Below, piece after piece: positions 25,332 through 34,247 of a stretch of DNA of 64,000 nt. The stretch covers positions 218,338-282,337 of the forward strand of contig NZ_FNEI01000003.1 of NCBI RefSeq assembly GCF_900099975.1, given 5' to 3'. The position numbers and the translations under genes are program-made. The DNA is from Arthrobacter cupressi (GTDB lineage Bacteria > Actinomycetota > Actinomycetes > Actinomycetales > Micrococcaceae). Below the pieces are notes generated by a model. That model searched no databases. It saw only the letters and a list, made by a program, of their open reading frames with translations, and had not been told where the DNA came from. How positions within the stretch are numbered: the stretch's first letter is position 1; each line of letters starts with the position of its first letter.

Positions 25332-26528
25332 ATGACAGGCGAGAACCTGGTACTGCGGAATGTGCGCCCGTGGGGCGCCGAGGCCGCGGACATCACCATC
25401 AGCGGCGGCGCCATCACCGGGGTGGCACCCGCCTCGGGTGCGTCCGAACCCGGAGACCTCGACGGCGGCGGGCTGCTGGCCATTCCCGGATTCATCAACA
25501 CCCACGCCCACGTCGACAAGAGCTGGTGGGGCAAGCCGTGGGTGCCGTATACCTATTCGGACCATCCGACGGTCGAAGGCTGGATCGCGAACGAGCGCGC
25601 CCAGCGCGGGAACTACGACATCCCGAACGCGAACTCGGCGGCCGCGGTGCTGCGCGAGTTCCTCCGCCACGGCACCACTGCGACCCGCACGCACATCGAC
25701 GTCGACCTCGGCGTCGGGCTGAAGGGCCTCGAGACGGTGCAGACCGCCGTCGCCGGGCTCGATGGGGCGATCCAGGTCGAGACGGTGGCGTTCCCGCAGG
25801 ACGGCGTGCTGCGCCGGCCCGGCGTCATGCAGCTGCTCGACGAGGCAGCCCAGGCCGGGGCCGGCAGCATCGGCGGGCTCGACCCGGGAACGATTGACGG
25901 CGACGTCGAGGGTCAGCTCGACGGGCTGTTCCAGATCGCCGTCGAGCGCGGCGTCGGCATCGACTTGCACCTGCACGACTTCGGCTCGCTCGGCGCGTAC
26001 GAGTACCGCCAGGTGATCCGCCGCACGATCGACGCCGGCCTGCAGGGCAGGGTGAACATCTCGCACGGCTTCGCCATGGGTACGCTGCAGCCGGGTGTGC
26101 AGGAGGAGATCATCGAGGGCCTCGCCGAGGCGGGCATCTCCTGGACCACCGTCGCGATGGGCGGCACCGCGCCGCTGCCCTGGCAGCGGATGCGCGAGCG
26201 CGGCGTGCCGCTGGGCCTGGGCACCGACGGCGTCCGCGACCTGTGGTCGCCCTTCGGGGACGGGGACCTGCTGCGCGTGGCGTTCGCCTTCGCACGCCTG
26301 CATGGCTTCCGCCACGACGAGAAGCTCGCCACTGCGGTCGAGTATGCGACGAAGCACAGCGCCCCGTTCGTCGGGCGGGAGCAGCACGACCTCGTCGCCG
26401 GCGCGCGCGCCGACGTCGTGCTCCTCGACGCCGAGAACGTGCCGGACGTGCTGGTGCGCTGCCCGCAGCGCAAGCTGGTGCTCTCCGGAGGACACGTCGT
26501 CGCCCGGGACGGCGAAGTGCTGGTCTGA
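25332..26528 (+). CDS. Cytosine-deaminase-like amidohydrolase (copy 2)
   Basis: The 398-aa protein is a paralogue of the enzyme at 21318-22520, with metal motif GFINTHAHVDKSWWGKPW, THIDVDLGVGLKGLET, IDLHLHDFGSLGA, NISHGFA and GLGTDGVRDLWSPFG. The HAH in place of HCH and other changes show clear divergence, so the pair may act on two successive intermediates. The start ATG at 25332 follows GAAGGAA. It ends the operon, 10 nt before a strong terminator. Confidence 0.85.
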   Translation: MTGENLVLRNVRPWGAEAADITISGGAITGVAPASGASEPGDLDGGGLLAIPGFINTHAHVDKSWWGKPWVPYTYSDHPTVEGWIANERAQRGNYDIPNANSAAAVLREFLRHGTTATRTHIDVDLGVGLKGLETVQTAVAGLDGAIQVETVAFPQDGVLRRPGVMQLLDEAAQAGAGSIGGLDPGTIDGDVEGQLDGLFQIAVERGVGIDLHLHDFGSLGAYEYRQVIRRTIDAGLQGRVNISHGFAMGTLQPGVQEEIIEGLAEAGISWTTVAMGGTAPLPWQRMRERGVPLGLGTDGVRDLWSPFGDGDLLRVAFAFARLHGFRHDEKLATAVEYATKHSAPFVGREQHDLVAGARADVVLLDAENVPDVLVRCPQRKLVLSGGHVVARDGEVLV

Positions 26529-26537
26529 CCCACAAAA

Positions 26538-26584
26538 AGCGCGACGGCGGCTCGCTCCTGCCAGGGGAGGGCCGCCGTCGCGCT
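26538..26584. terminator. Terminator between the amidohydrolase operon and the 4HBT thioesterase
   Basis: AGCGCGACGGCGGC pairs with GCCGCCGTCGCGCT around a 19-nt loop, preceded by AAAAA on the plus strand. It serves two convergent genes. Confidence 0.78.
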
Positions 26585-26589
26585 GGGGG

Positions 26590-27027
26590 TCAGTAGGCGC
26601 CGTCAGTGACGGCCCCGGCGGCCTCGCGGATGTGCGCCGGCCAGGGCTGGGCCGCCGTCGCCCCGGCGGGCACATGGGCGGTGGTCACGGTTCCGTGGGC
26701 GGCGACTCCGCCCTCGGAGGCGCCGTGGGCATGGCCGCGGACCTCGAACGCCAGGGTCATGGACGTGCGGCCCAGTTCGCGGATCTCCACCGTGGCCGTC
26801 ACCCGCTGGCCGAACCACAGCTTGGACGTGTAGTTGATGACCTGCTGGACGCGCGGCGCGCTCGGGAAGTAGTCAGGCAGCTCGAGGCTGCGGAAGAGCT
26901 CGGCCTCGGCCGCTTCGACCCAGCGCACGATCGCGGAGTTGTGCTGGTGGCCGGAAGCATCGGTGTCCACCCATTCCACGGTGCGTTCGATGCTGGCGTG
27001 CGGGTTCCGCGGTGCTGCGTAGTTCAT
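26590..27027 (-). CDS. 4HBT-family acyl-CoA thioesterase
   Basis: The 145-aa single-hotdog protein has the active-site region TVEWVDTDASGHQHNSAIVR with the catalytic Asp, as in 4-hydroxybenzoyl-CoA/YbgC-type thioesterases. The start chosen is ATG 27027 (MNYAAPRN); an ATG at 27042 lies in an AT-rich stretch with no ribosome-binding site. Such enzymes release aromatic or short acyl groups from CoA. It may belong to the aromatic pathway or stand alone: it faces the amidohydrolase operon and lies next to the helicase gene on the same strand. Confidence 0.8.
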   Translation of the reverse strand: MNYAAPRNPHASIERTVEWVDTDASGHQHNSAIVRWVEAAEAELFRSLELPDYFPSAPRVQQVINYTSKLWFGQRVTATVEIRELGRTSMTLAFEVRGHAHGASEGGVAAHGTVTTAHVPAGATAAQPWPAHIREAAGAVTDGAY

Positions 27028-27046
27028 GAAGCAAATATACAAATAA

Positions 27047-27058
27047 TGACGGCCGTCC
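27047..27058. promoter_or_regulatory. Near-palindrome TGACGGCCGTCC upstream of the thioesterase gene
   Basis: This differs by one base from the TGACG-N2-CGTCA palindromes at 19987 and 21286 and sits 20 nt before the thioesterase start. It could be a third, weaker copy of the same operator, or chance. Confidence 0.25.
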
Positions 27059-27078
27059 GGATAATGCCATATGGCGGC

Positions 27079-30000
27079 CTATTCGTTGAACAGCCCCGCC
27101 AGGTCCTCGGCCGTGAGGGAGCCGCCGGCCAGGGCGTCGCCTTCCATGACGTCGGCGAACAGCTGCGACTTCTTCGCCTTCAGCGCCATGACCTTTTCCT
27201 CGATGGTGTCCTTGGCCACCAGGCGGTACACCATCACGTTGCGGTTCTGGCCGATCCGGTGCGTGCGGTCCACGGCCTGCGCCTCGGAGGCCGGGTTCCA
27301 CCACGGGTCCAGCAGGAACACGTAGTCCGCCTCGGTGAGGTTCAGGCCGAAGCCGCCGGCCTTCAGGGAAATCAGGAATACCGGTGCCGCGCCGTTCTTG
27401 AACTCGCTGACGACGTCGGCCCGGTTGCGGGTGCTGCCGTCCAGGTAGCAGTACTCCACGCCCTCGGCGTCCAGCCGCTCCCGGACCTTGCCCAGGAATC
27501 CGGTGAACTGGCTGAAGACCAGGGTGCGGTGCCCCTCGGCGATGATGTCCTCGAGCTGCTCGAACAGCACATCCAGCTTGGAGGAGCGCACCGCTGCGAG
27601 GGACTCGTCCACCAGCGAGACGTCCAGGCTGAGCTGCCGCAGCAGGGTGAGCGATTGGAAGATGGTGAAGCGGTTCTTGTTGACGTCGTCGATCAGGCCC
27701 AGGATCTTCTGCCGCTCCCGCTGCAGGTGCGTTTGGTACACCTTGTGGTGGCGCGGGTTGAGCACCACTTCCAGCACCTGCTCCTGCTTGGGCGGCAGGT
27801 CCTTGATGACCTGCTCCTTGGTGCGGCGCATCATCAGCGGGCGCACCCGGCGCCGGAGCTTGTCCAGTTGCGCCGTGTCGCCGTTCTTCTCCACCGGTTT
27901 CTGGTAGTTCTCCGCGAAGCGCTTCGGGCTTGAGAACAGCCCGGGCGCCACGATCGAGGTCAGGGCCCAGAACTCCATGAGGTTGTTCTCCAACGGCGTG
28001 CCCGTGATGGCGAGCTTGAACGCCGCCGGCAGCTTGCGCGCGCACTGGTACGCCTTGGACTGGTGGTTCTTCACGAACTGCGCCTCGTCCAGCATCAGCC
28101 CGGCCCACTCCCGGGAGGCATACGCCGCCTCGTCAATCCGGAACAGCGCGTAGGAGGTGATCACGACGTCGGCCCCCGCCATTGCGTCCGACGGCGACAC
28201 TCCGCTTTTCGCGAAGGTTTCGGTGATGGTGCGGACGCTCAGCCCGGGGGCGAAGCGCTGAGCCTCGGCGGCCCAGTTGCCCACCACCGAGGTGGGGGCG
28301 ACGACAAGGAACGGCGCGGCGCCAGGTTCGGCTGTGCCGGCGCCGTCGGACCCGGCGCTCTCCTTCGCCGCGCACATCAGGGCGATCGCCTGCACCGTCT
28401 TGCCCAGGCCCATGTCGTCGGCGAGTACTCCGCCCAGGCTGTGCTTGTACAGGAAGCTGAGCCAGTTGAAGCCGTCCAGCTGGTACGGACGCAGCTCAGC
28501 GTTCAGGGAGGCCGGCAGCGGCAGCCCGGTCACGCCGTCGTCGAGCAGTCCGCCCACCGACTCACGCCACGCGGCCGCCTGCTCGTCCACGATCCCCAAC
28601 TGCGCGAACTCGTCCCACAGCCCCGCCTGGAAGCGGCTGATCTGCAGGGTGCCGTCTTTGTGCGGGTGTTCCTGGAGGGCACGGGCTTCATCGATCAGGG
28701 CGCGCAGCTGGTGCAGCTCAGGCAGGTCCAGCGAGAAGTAGGCGCCGCTGGGCAGCAGCATGCGGCTTTGCCCGGCGGCCAGGGCGGAGAACACGGCGGC
28801 GAAGGACACCGGCTCGCCCTCCAGCGTGATGACGATGCCGAGGTCGAACCAGTCTCGGCTGTCCGTGGCCTTGGTGGAGATGGACACCACCGGGGCTTCG
28901 GAGGCCTCCCGGTAGTCGGCGATCTCGCCGCTGGTGTCCACAGTGACGTCGGGCAGTTCGCGCAGCCGGGGGAGCACTTCTTCGGTGAAGGCCAGGGTGT
29001 CCAGGCCGTCCAGCTCCACCGCGGCGTTCAGCCGCGGCGCGCCCCAGCCGCCGCTGGAGGACTCGCCGAGCGCGGCAACCACGTCCCACGGCCGGCCGAG
29101 GCTTTCCAGGATGCGCGCTTCCGTGGCGTCGTCGCGATAGCCGCGGTCGTCCGGGTGGCGCCAGAGCGGCTGCGCCGTGACGAGCTTGCCGGCCGTGTAG
29201 TGCCATTCCCAGTGCAGCCGCACCCGGTGGTCCGCGCCGTAGTTGGCGAGCAAGGAAAGGGTGGGCACGGCGAGGACCGGCAGCTCTACTTCCTTTGACG
29301 TGAGCCGGGCGCTCTGCCGCAGCTTCGGGTAGAAAGCCGTGAGGAAGCGTTCCTCGTCCTGCGCCGGGATCTGCAGGAGCGTGGCCTCGGAGACGAAATC
29401 CAGCAGTTCCTGCGACTCGCCGCCGGCCAAGGGGGCCAGGGTGATCACGTGCTGCGGCGCGGGCACCCCGGGCAGCTCGTCGTGCTCTGCGTTGGAAGTC
29501 CCGCCCGTGAAGAACAGCCCGTGCGCCGGGCGCCCGATCAACCCCAGTGACCCCGGATCAACGGTCTCCCCGCCAATGGTGACGGACGGCGCGAGCTCCA
29601 GCCCGCCGTCGTTCCCTGTCTCAGCGGCGCCCGGGTTGTTTGGGGTCAGGCGGCTGAGGTCCAGCCCGACGACGGCGGGCTCCGCGGCGATGCGGACCGG
29701 CTCGGTGCCGCCGGAGTGCAGGAGCTCGAGGCCGACCTTTTCCGCCTGGGCGAGCAGCTCCCAAAGTTTCCGGCCGGAATAGTCGTTGAGCATCAGCCAC
29801 ATGTTGGAGCCGAAGTTCCGGTGCTCGCTGCTGGAATGGCCTGCCAGGAGTTCCCGCAGCACTTCCAGGTGGGCCTCGTTGAATTCGCGCTTGTAGCCCA
29901 GGTAGTTGAGGTTGGACCAAGAGGCGTCGCCCTTGATCCACTTGCCCTTGGCGCCCATCATCACGGGCCGGGCCTTGAGCTGGCGGACGCTGCGGACGGG

Positions 30001-30510
30001 GTCGCGCCGGCCGGTGTAGGCGAAGTGCGGGGCGGGTTCCTCCACTTCGAACTGCAGGGCCAGCGGAACGCCCCGGCTGGGCGGAGGCGTGTTTCCGCCG
30101 GAGATCAGCCGGTCCAGGGCACGTTCCCAGGCGGGCCGCTGCAACGGGACCGTGCTTCCGGAGGTCTGGCCGGGGGCGGGCACGCTCAGCAACTGCGCCC
30201 GCACGGTGGGGTGGTCCTCCGCCGCGAACAGCAGGGCCGCCACATGCTTGCAGTCCTTGCGGACCGGGCAGCTGCACACGCCCACGGTGCAGCTCCAGCC
30301 GGCGGGTTTGCGGACGAGCTTGGCGGACGTGGAATACGGCGAGGCGCCGCTGCCCCGGACCTTGCCGAGCATGAGGCCCGTGCCGGCGTCGAAGGTGATG
30401 TTGCTGACCCGGCTGCCCATCGCATAGGCCAGGCCGGCCGCCAGCGAGCGGTCATTGATGGCGGGAGTTTGAATCGCCAGGTCCCAGGAATCGTCTGAGT
30501 GGGAAGGCAT
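27079..30510 (-). CDS. SWIM zinc-finger SNF2/HepA-type DEAD-like helicase
   Basis: The 1143-aa protein carries an N-terminal SWIM zinc finger (C79-S-C81 ... C87-K-H89) and a C-terminal SNF2 ATPase core. Seen are the P-loop LADDMGLGKTVQAIAL, the DEAQ box GLMLDEAQFVKNHQS, TGTPLENNLMEFWAL, and helicase motifs VFSQFTGFLGKVRERL and DRTHRIGQNRNVMVYRL. Such proteins translocate on DNA or remodel nucleoprotein complexes in transcription or repair. The start ATG at 30510 lacks an obvious Shine-Dalgarno. It is separate from the catabolic operons. Confidence 0.9.
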   Translation of the reverse strand: MPSHSDDSWDLAIQTPAINDRSLAAGLAYAMGSRVSNITFDAGTGLMLGKVRGSGASPYSTSAKLVRKPAGWSCTVGVCSCPVRKDCKHVAALLFAAEDHPTVRAQLLSVPAPGQTSGSTVPLQRPAWERALDRLISGGNTPPPSRGVPLALQFEVEEPAPHFAYTGRRDPVRSVRQLKARPVMMGAKGKWIKGDASWSNLNYLGYKREFNEAHLEVLRELLAGHSSSEHRNFGSNMWLMLNDYSGRKLWELLAQAEKVGLELLHSGGTEPVRIAAEPAVVGLDLSRLTPNNPGAAETGNDGGLELAPSVTIGGETVDPGSLGLIGRPAHGLFFTGGTSNAEHDELPGVPAPQHVITLAPLAGGESQELLDFVSEATLLQIPAQDEERFLTAFYPKLRQSARLTSKEVELPVLAVPTLSLLANYGADHRVRLHWEWHYTAGKLVTAQPLWRHPDDRGYRDDATEARILESLGRPWDVVAALGESSSGGWGAPRLNAAVELDGLDTLAFTEEVLPRLRELPDVTVDTSGEIADYREASEAPVVSISTKATDSRDWFDLGIVITLEGEPVSFAAVFSALAAGQSRMLLPSGAYFSLDLPELHQLRALIDEARALQEHPHKDGTLQISRFQAGLWDEFAQLGIVDEQAAAWRESVGGLLDDGVTGLPLPASLNAELRPYQLDGFNWLSFLYKHSLGGVLADDMGLGKTVQAIALMCAAKESAGSDGAGTAEPGAAPFLVVAPTSVVGNWAAEAQRFAPGLSVRTITETFAKSGVSPSDAMAGADVVITSYALFRIDEAAYASREWAGLMLDEAQFVKNHQSKAYQCARKLPAAFKLAITGTPLENNLMEFWALTSIVAPGLFSSPKRFAENYQKPVEKNGDTAQLDKLRRRVRPLMMRRTKEQVIKDLPPKQEQVLEVVLNPRHHKVYQTHLQRERQKILGLIDDVNKNRFTIFQSLTLLRQLSLDVSLVDESLAAVRSSKLDVLFEQLEDIIAEGHRTLVFSQFTGFLGKVRERLDAEGVEYCYLDGSTRNRADVVSEFKNGAAPVFLISLKAGGFGLNLTEADYVFLLDPWWNPASEAQAVDRTHRIGQNRNVMVYRLVAKDTIEEKVMALKAKKSQLFADVMEGDALAGGSLTAEDLAGLFNE

Positions 30511-30565
30511 TCAGGGAGACTACTTTCGGCTCGGGGCTATCTATGAATCCTACTTGTCCCCACCG

Positions 30566-30671
30566 CCTCCCTCGACTCGCTTCGCTCGCCCAGGGAACCC
30601 GGGCGGCGTGGGCCCACCACCTCCTCCCTCGACTCGCTTCGCTCGCCCAGGGAACCCGGGCGGCGTGGGCC
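30566..30671. repeat. Tandem duplication of a 49-nt unit (period 57)
   Basis: Copies at 30566-30614 and 30623-30671 appear identical. Each contains CTCGACTCGCTTCGCTCG and the inverted pair CCCAGGGAACCCGGG. The array fills the gap between the helicase and permease genes and ends at the permease promoter. Confidence 0.85.
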
Positions 30672-30684
30672 ATACGATGGGGCA

Positions 30685-31872
30685 GTGAAGGTTGGGCCGT
30701 GGTTGAAGACCGTGCAGAGTTACATTCTTCCGACGGGCATGCTCCTGGCTGGCGCGGCGTGCCTGGCCAGTGGTCTGCTGCCGGGAGCGGATTTCGAGAT
30801 CCTGGCGGTTCGGACCGCTCCGATCCTGCTGTTCGTGGTGGCCATGACCGTTGTGACCGAGTTGGTCTCGGAAGCCGGCCTGTTCCAGGTGGTAACGGAC
30901 CGGATCGCCGTCCTGGGCCGCGGGCGGGTGTGGCTGCTCTGGCTCCTGATCGTCGCCCTCGCCACGTTGTCCACCGTTTTCCTCTCCCTTGACACCACGG
31001 CCGTCCTTGTGACCCCGCTCGTGGTGCTGCTGGCCGTGCACGCCGGGATCCCGGCGCTGCCCTTCGCCCTGACCACAGTGTGGCTGGCCAATACCGCCTC
31101 ATTGATCCTGCCCGTGTCCAACCTGACCAACCTCCTGGCCCAGAACCGGCTGGCCCTTTCTCCCTTGGATTACGCCAGATTGGTCTGGGCACCATCACTC
31201 GTTGGCCTGGTTGTGCCGCTGCTTATCATCGCTGTTGCCTTCCGCAGGCAACTGCGGGGGCGTTACGGGCCGCAACCCCGGCACCAAGTGACGGACCGCC
31301 CACTGTTGGTGGTATCCGCCGTCGTCCTGCTGTTCCTGCTGCCCGCCCTCGTCTCGGGGATCCCGGTGCAGTACCCGGCCCTCGTGGCGGCCGCTTTCCT
31401 GCTCGCCGCCTTCGCCTGGAAACGACTATCCGCGCTGAAATGGTCAATGATCCCGTGGCGGCCACTCATGCTGACGGCCGGCCTCTTCATGCTGGTCGAG
31501 GCCCTGCACGCGAACGGGCTGGCTGCGCTGCTGGCCGGGATCGCGGGTGGAGGTGAAAGCCTGCCCGCGCTGCTGCAACTCGCCGGGACCGGTGCACTGG
31601 CTGCCAATGCAGCGAACAACCTGCCGGCCTACCTTGCCCTGGAACCCGTGGCCGGTTCGCCCGTACGCCTGGCGGCACTCCTGGTCGGGGTGAACCTGGG
31701 ACCACTCGTTTCCCCGTGGGCTTCCCTCGCCACACTCCTGTGGCACGAACGCCTCCAGGCGCTCAACGTGAGCATCCGCTGGAGCGGCTTTGCCGTGGCC
31801 GGCCTAGTGACTGTGGTGCTGGTCCTTCCGGTGGCCGTCCTGCTGCTGTGGGCTTCGTCCGGAATGCACTGA
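30685..31872 (+). CDS. ArsB/SLC13-superfamily permease
   Basis: The 395-aa integral membrane protein has about ten hydrophobic segments. Two half-repeats each carry an ion-transporter-like loop: LDTTAVLVTPLVVLL with ANTASLILPVSNLTNL, and ANAANNLPAYLAL with GVNLGPLVSPWASL. This is the ion-transporter superfamily pattern of ArsB and Na+/dicarboxylate carriers. Arsenite efflux is the common annotation, but no arsenic genes are nearby. The start is GTG 30685, exactly 6 nt after a TACGAT -10-like hexamer, so the mRNA is probably leaderless. Confidence 0.8.
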   Translation: MKVGPWLKTVQSYILPTGMLLAGAACLASGLLPGADFEILAVRTAPILLFVVAMTVVTELVSEAGLFQVVTDRIAVLGRGRVWLLWLLIVALATLSTVFLSLDTTAVLVTPLVVLLAVHAGIPALPFALTTVWLANTASLILPVSNLTNLLAQNRLALSPLDYARLVWAPSLVGLVVPLLIIAVAFRRQLRGRYGPQPRHQVTDRPLLVVSAVVLLFLLPALVSGIPVQYPALVAAAFLLAAFAWKRLSALKWSMIPWRPLMLTAGLFMLVEALHANGLAALLAGIAGGGESLPALLQLAGTGALAANAANNLPAYLALEPVAGSPVRLAALLVGVNLGPLVSPWASLATLLWHERLQALNVSIRWSGFAVAGLVTVVLVLPVAVLLLWASSGMH

Positions 31873-31896
31873 CCGCCTACGGTAGCGCCATCGGAT

Positions 31897-31948
31897 GCAT
31901 CCGGGCGCTGCATCCGGGCGCTGCATCCGGGCGCTGCCGCCGGGCGGT
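31897..31948. repeat. Short tandem array of a 13-nt unit
   Basis: GCATCCGGGCGCT occurs three times in a row from 31897 to 31935, followed by a degenerate fourth copy to 31948. It lies in the 184-nt gap between the permease and the DMP19-like gene, which otherwise shows nothing. Confidence 0.85.
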
Positions 31949-32056
31949 GCATCAATATTCGCCGGACGTTCATCTTGTCCTCGGCCGATGCCGTGCTGCC
32001 CGCGCGTAGCGTGAAAGCGTCCGGAGCACCACCCGCTTCAAGCAGTGAGGAATCCC

Positions 32057-32911
32057 ATGACCAGCAACGAATACCCCGTCATCCTGACGAAGGACAGCAT
32101 CGACGCCGCCGACGCCGACGTCGTGGACGCCAACGTCACCGTGGTCAACGAGATGTACGAAGCGCTGCTCAACCATGACGAGATCGCGCCCAACGCGCTG
32201 CGCAGCTACTACGTGGACTACTACCTGACCCAGGCACTCTCCGGCGGTTTCGCACAGTACGTGTTCACGCTGCCCGAGCGCGGGGATGTGGACGTCCTGG
32301 TCCGCGAAGGGCTCGAAGGCATCGGCGCCACCGCCCACCTGGACCTCTTCAACCGCACCGCCGCGGCCTTCGACGCGCTCTCCGAAGAAGAAGCCGAAGC
32401 GTACCTCGATGGCGAACTGGACGAATCCGAGACCCCCGCCGAAGCGGTTGCCGCTCTGGAGGAACTGGACGGCGAGTTCGAATCCCTCCTGGAAACCGAG
32501 GACATCATCGAACTCAACGCGGCATGGCTGCGCGGCCAGGACGGCGTGCAGTACCTGGACGAAGAGCAGCTTGAGGCCCACATCGCCGCCCGCGTCGCCC
32601 TCATCCCGGACCTCGAAGAGCGCCGGGCCGAGGCCGCCGAAGCCGAGCTTCTCAACGCGCCGGAGTTCGAGCTCATCATCCGCGAACTGTGCGACGTGGC
32701 CGGCTTCGCCCTGGAGAAGATCACCATGGGCGACCCGAACTACATCCACGACGGCGAAAAGACCCTCGCCTGGCACTTCGCCACCGACCACGGCGACTAC
32801 CTCATGATCGAGGACGACGACGAGGCCTTCATGATCCACCCGGAGACCAAGGAAATCATCGCGGCCGTGGAATTCGAAGAGGACGACGAGCTCGAGGGCG
32901 CCGACGCCTAA
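32057..32911 (+). CDS. DMP19-like (DUF4375-type) acidic protein, function unknown
   Basis: The 284-aa protein is very acidic, rich in Glu, Asp and Ala. Its N-terminal half resembles the DMP19 family (NALRSYYVDYYLTQALSGGF, GLEGIGATAHLDLFNRTAAA), which includes proposed DNA-mimic proteins. The C-terminal third (GDPNYIHDGEKTLAWHFAT, then YLMIEDDDEAFMIHP) looks like a separate small domain. The start is ATG 32057 after GTGAGGA. The family assignment is from memory of the pattern; no biochemical role can be stated. Confidence 0.6.
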   Translation: MTSNEYPVILTKDSIDAADADVVDANVTVVNEMYEALLNHDEIAPNALRSYYVDYYLTQALSGGFAQYVFTLPERGDVDVLVREGLEGIGATAHLDLFNRTAAAFDALSEEEAEAYLDGELDESETPAEAVAALEELDGEFESLLETEDIIELNAAWLRGQDGVQYLDEEQLEAHIAARVALIPDLEERRAEAAEAELLNAPEFELIIRELCDVAGFALEKITMGDPNYIHDGEKTLAWHFATDHGDYLMIEDDDEAFMIHPETKEIIAAVEFEEDDELEGADA

Positions 32912-32940
32912 GGGTTCACTCCGGTTTCTGGCGCCGAGGT

Positions 32941-32996
32941 CGCCGGAACACTGCGGGGTCGCTGGAAAATTCCGGCGACCCCGCAGCTTTGCGGCG
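32941..32996. repeat. 56-nt imperfect palindrome, copy A
   Basis: The core stem pairs CTGCGGGGTCGC with GCGACCCCGCAG, and outer arms continue with a few mismatches. The same element recurs at 34077-34132, on the other side of the AbiEi-like gene. It lies between two convergent genes and may act as a bidirectional terminator. Confidence 0.8.
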
Positions 32997-33048
32997 AATT
33001 CGTGGGGAGGAGTTTTCCACATAGAGAGACCGGCGCCAGCGGCCCACC

Positions 33049-34008
33049 TTAGGTGGCCCGGGGTTCCGGCTTGCGGAGCAATGCTGTGAGGATCCGGGCT
33101 TTGAACTCTTCTTCGTTGAAGAGGTCTTGCCAGCGGAGACGCACAAACATCCAGCCATCCTCGGTGAGGGCGTTTTCCCGTTGGCGCTCCCTGTAGAGGA
33201 CCTCAGGGGTGGGCGCATAGTCGAAGTACTTGGTCCTGCCGTCGAACTCGAGGGCGATCTTCCGCGCCTTCCACCCGAAGTCCATGCGGTGGCGCCCGGC
33301 TCGGCTCATGACCTCAAGCTGGATATCCGGCATCGGGATCCTCAACCGCTGCAGGAGTTCACGAGTCAGGGTTTCCCCGGCTGATTCGGAGCGTGGATCG
33401 GCGTTTTCGAGAACCCTGCGAAGATTTTTCACGCCTCGCCGACCGGGAACCGCAGCTGCCATTTCCTGCATGAGGAGCGGATCGGCGCCCTGCCTGAGCG
33501 CGTTGTCCATGATGATCAGACTCTGCCGGTAATTGAGCATCAGGGCACAATCGACTGCTGTCCGTTCCAGTGAAGTGACCCTGAGCCGCCTGATCGTGAC
33601 AACGTCGGCCTCGGTGAACGGTCGGGTGTGCCCGCGGACATCCTTGCCCAATCGACAGCCCGACGGCCGGGTCCGCAAGAGGATATGGACAAGGTCGTCG
33701 GTATTCCAGACGAACAATCCGTGGATCCGCGCTGCCGAGGTGTGGCTATAGGCAAAAGCGCCATCCGACGTCGTGCGGGTTCCGTGGGCGTGCGCCAGGA
33801 TCAGCTGTCTGCTGCGGACCCACGGCTCCTGCGCGTTCCACAGGGACGCGCGGATGTAGCAGCCGTACCGGAGGCGGACGAGCTCACGGTGGCGAACCAG
33901 GACGGCGATGGCCCGCGAATTCAATCCCGCGGACTGTAGCTGCTCCGTCCGCCATAAGGAACCGGATTCCGGAAGTGCAGGGAGGGTTGGCGGTTGCGAG
34001 AGAGTCAT
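33049..34008 (-). CDS. AbiEi-antitoxin-like/DUF559-type protein
   Basis: The 319-aa protein has an N-terminal winged-helix-like part (GLNSRAIAVLVRHRELVRLRY) as in AbiEi-type antitoxin-like proteins. The C-terminal part carries a PD-(D/E)xK-like core, RHRMDFGWKARKIALEFDGR followed by RQRENALTEDGWMFVRLRW, resembling very-short-patch-repair/DUF559 nucleases. Proteins of this type are frequent orphans in Arthrobacter genomes. No cognate AbiEii-type toxin lies beside it. The start is ATG 34008. Function is unproven. Confidence 0.7.
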   Translation of the reverse strand: MTLSQPPTLPALPESGSLWRTEQLQSAGLNSRAIAVLVRHRELVRLRYGCYIRASLWNAQEPWVRSRQLILAHAHGTRTTSDGAFAYSHTSAARIHGLFVWNTDDLVHILLRTRPSGCRLGKDVRGHTRPFTEADVVTIRRLRVTSLERTAVDCALMLNYRQSLIIMDNALRQGADPLLMQEMAAAVPGRRGVKNLRRVLENADPRSESAGETLTRELLQRLRIPMPDIQLEVMSRAGRHRMDFGWKARKIALEFDGRTKYFDYAPTPEVLYRERQRENALTEDGWMFVRLRWQDLFNEEEFKARILTALLRKPEPRAT

Positions 34009-34076
34009 GCATCAAGCCTTGGCGAGTCCCTTCATCCGGCGAAAGCGGCCAACCTTGCCATGTGGAAAACCGGGGT

Positions 34077-34132
34077 CGCCGGAATGCTGCGGGGTCGCCG
34101 GAACATTCCGGCGACCCCGCAGCATTCCGGCG
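34077..34132. repeat. 56-nt palindrome, copy B (perfect 27-bp arms)
   Basis: Arms at 34077-34103 and 34106-34132 are fully complementary around a 2-nt loop. Each arm contains two GTCGCCGGAA-like blocks. It is the perfect version of the element at 32941-32996. It lies downstream of the DUF5655-type gene (minus strand) and may terminate it. Confidence 0.88.
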
Positions 34133-34146
34133 AATTCGGTGCGCGG

Positions 34147-34225
34147 AGGTGCCCCGAGCTGCCCGGTGCCCCGAGGTGCCCCGAGGTGCCCGGAGGCCCC
34201 GAGGTGCCCCGCGGTGCCCGGAGGC
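34147..34225. repeat. Degenerate 10-nt tandem repeat
   Basis: About eight imperfect copies of GTGCCCCGAG run head to tail between palindrome copy B and the end of the DUF5655-type gene. The array has the look of replication slippage and no open frame of its own. Confidence 0.8.
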
Positions 34226-34247
34226 CCGCCCCGGAAGACGCGCAACC

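Noticed and set aside
30685..31872. Arsenite efflux pump
   Set aside because: The fold fits the ArsB superfamily, but no arsR, arsC or related gene is nearby, so the substrate is left open.
31897..31948. Possible CRISPR-like array
   Set aside because: The 13-nt units are directly adjacent with no spacers, and no cas genes are nearby; it is a simple tandem repeat.
34087..34225. Insertion-sequence remnant suggested by palindrome plus direct repeats
   Set aside because: No transposase fragment or target-site duplication could be seen; recorded as repeats only.
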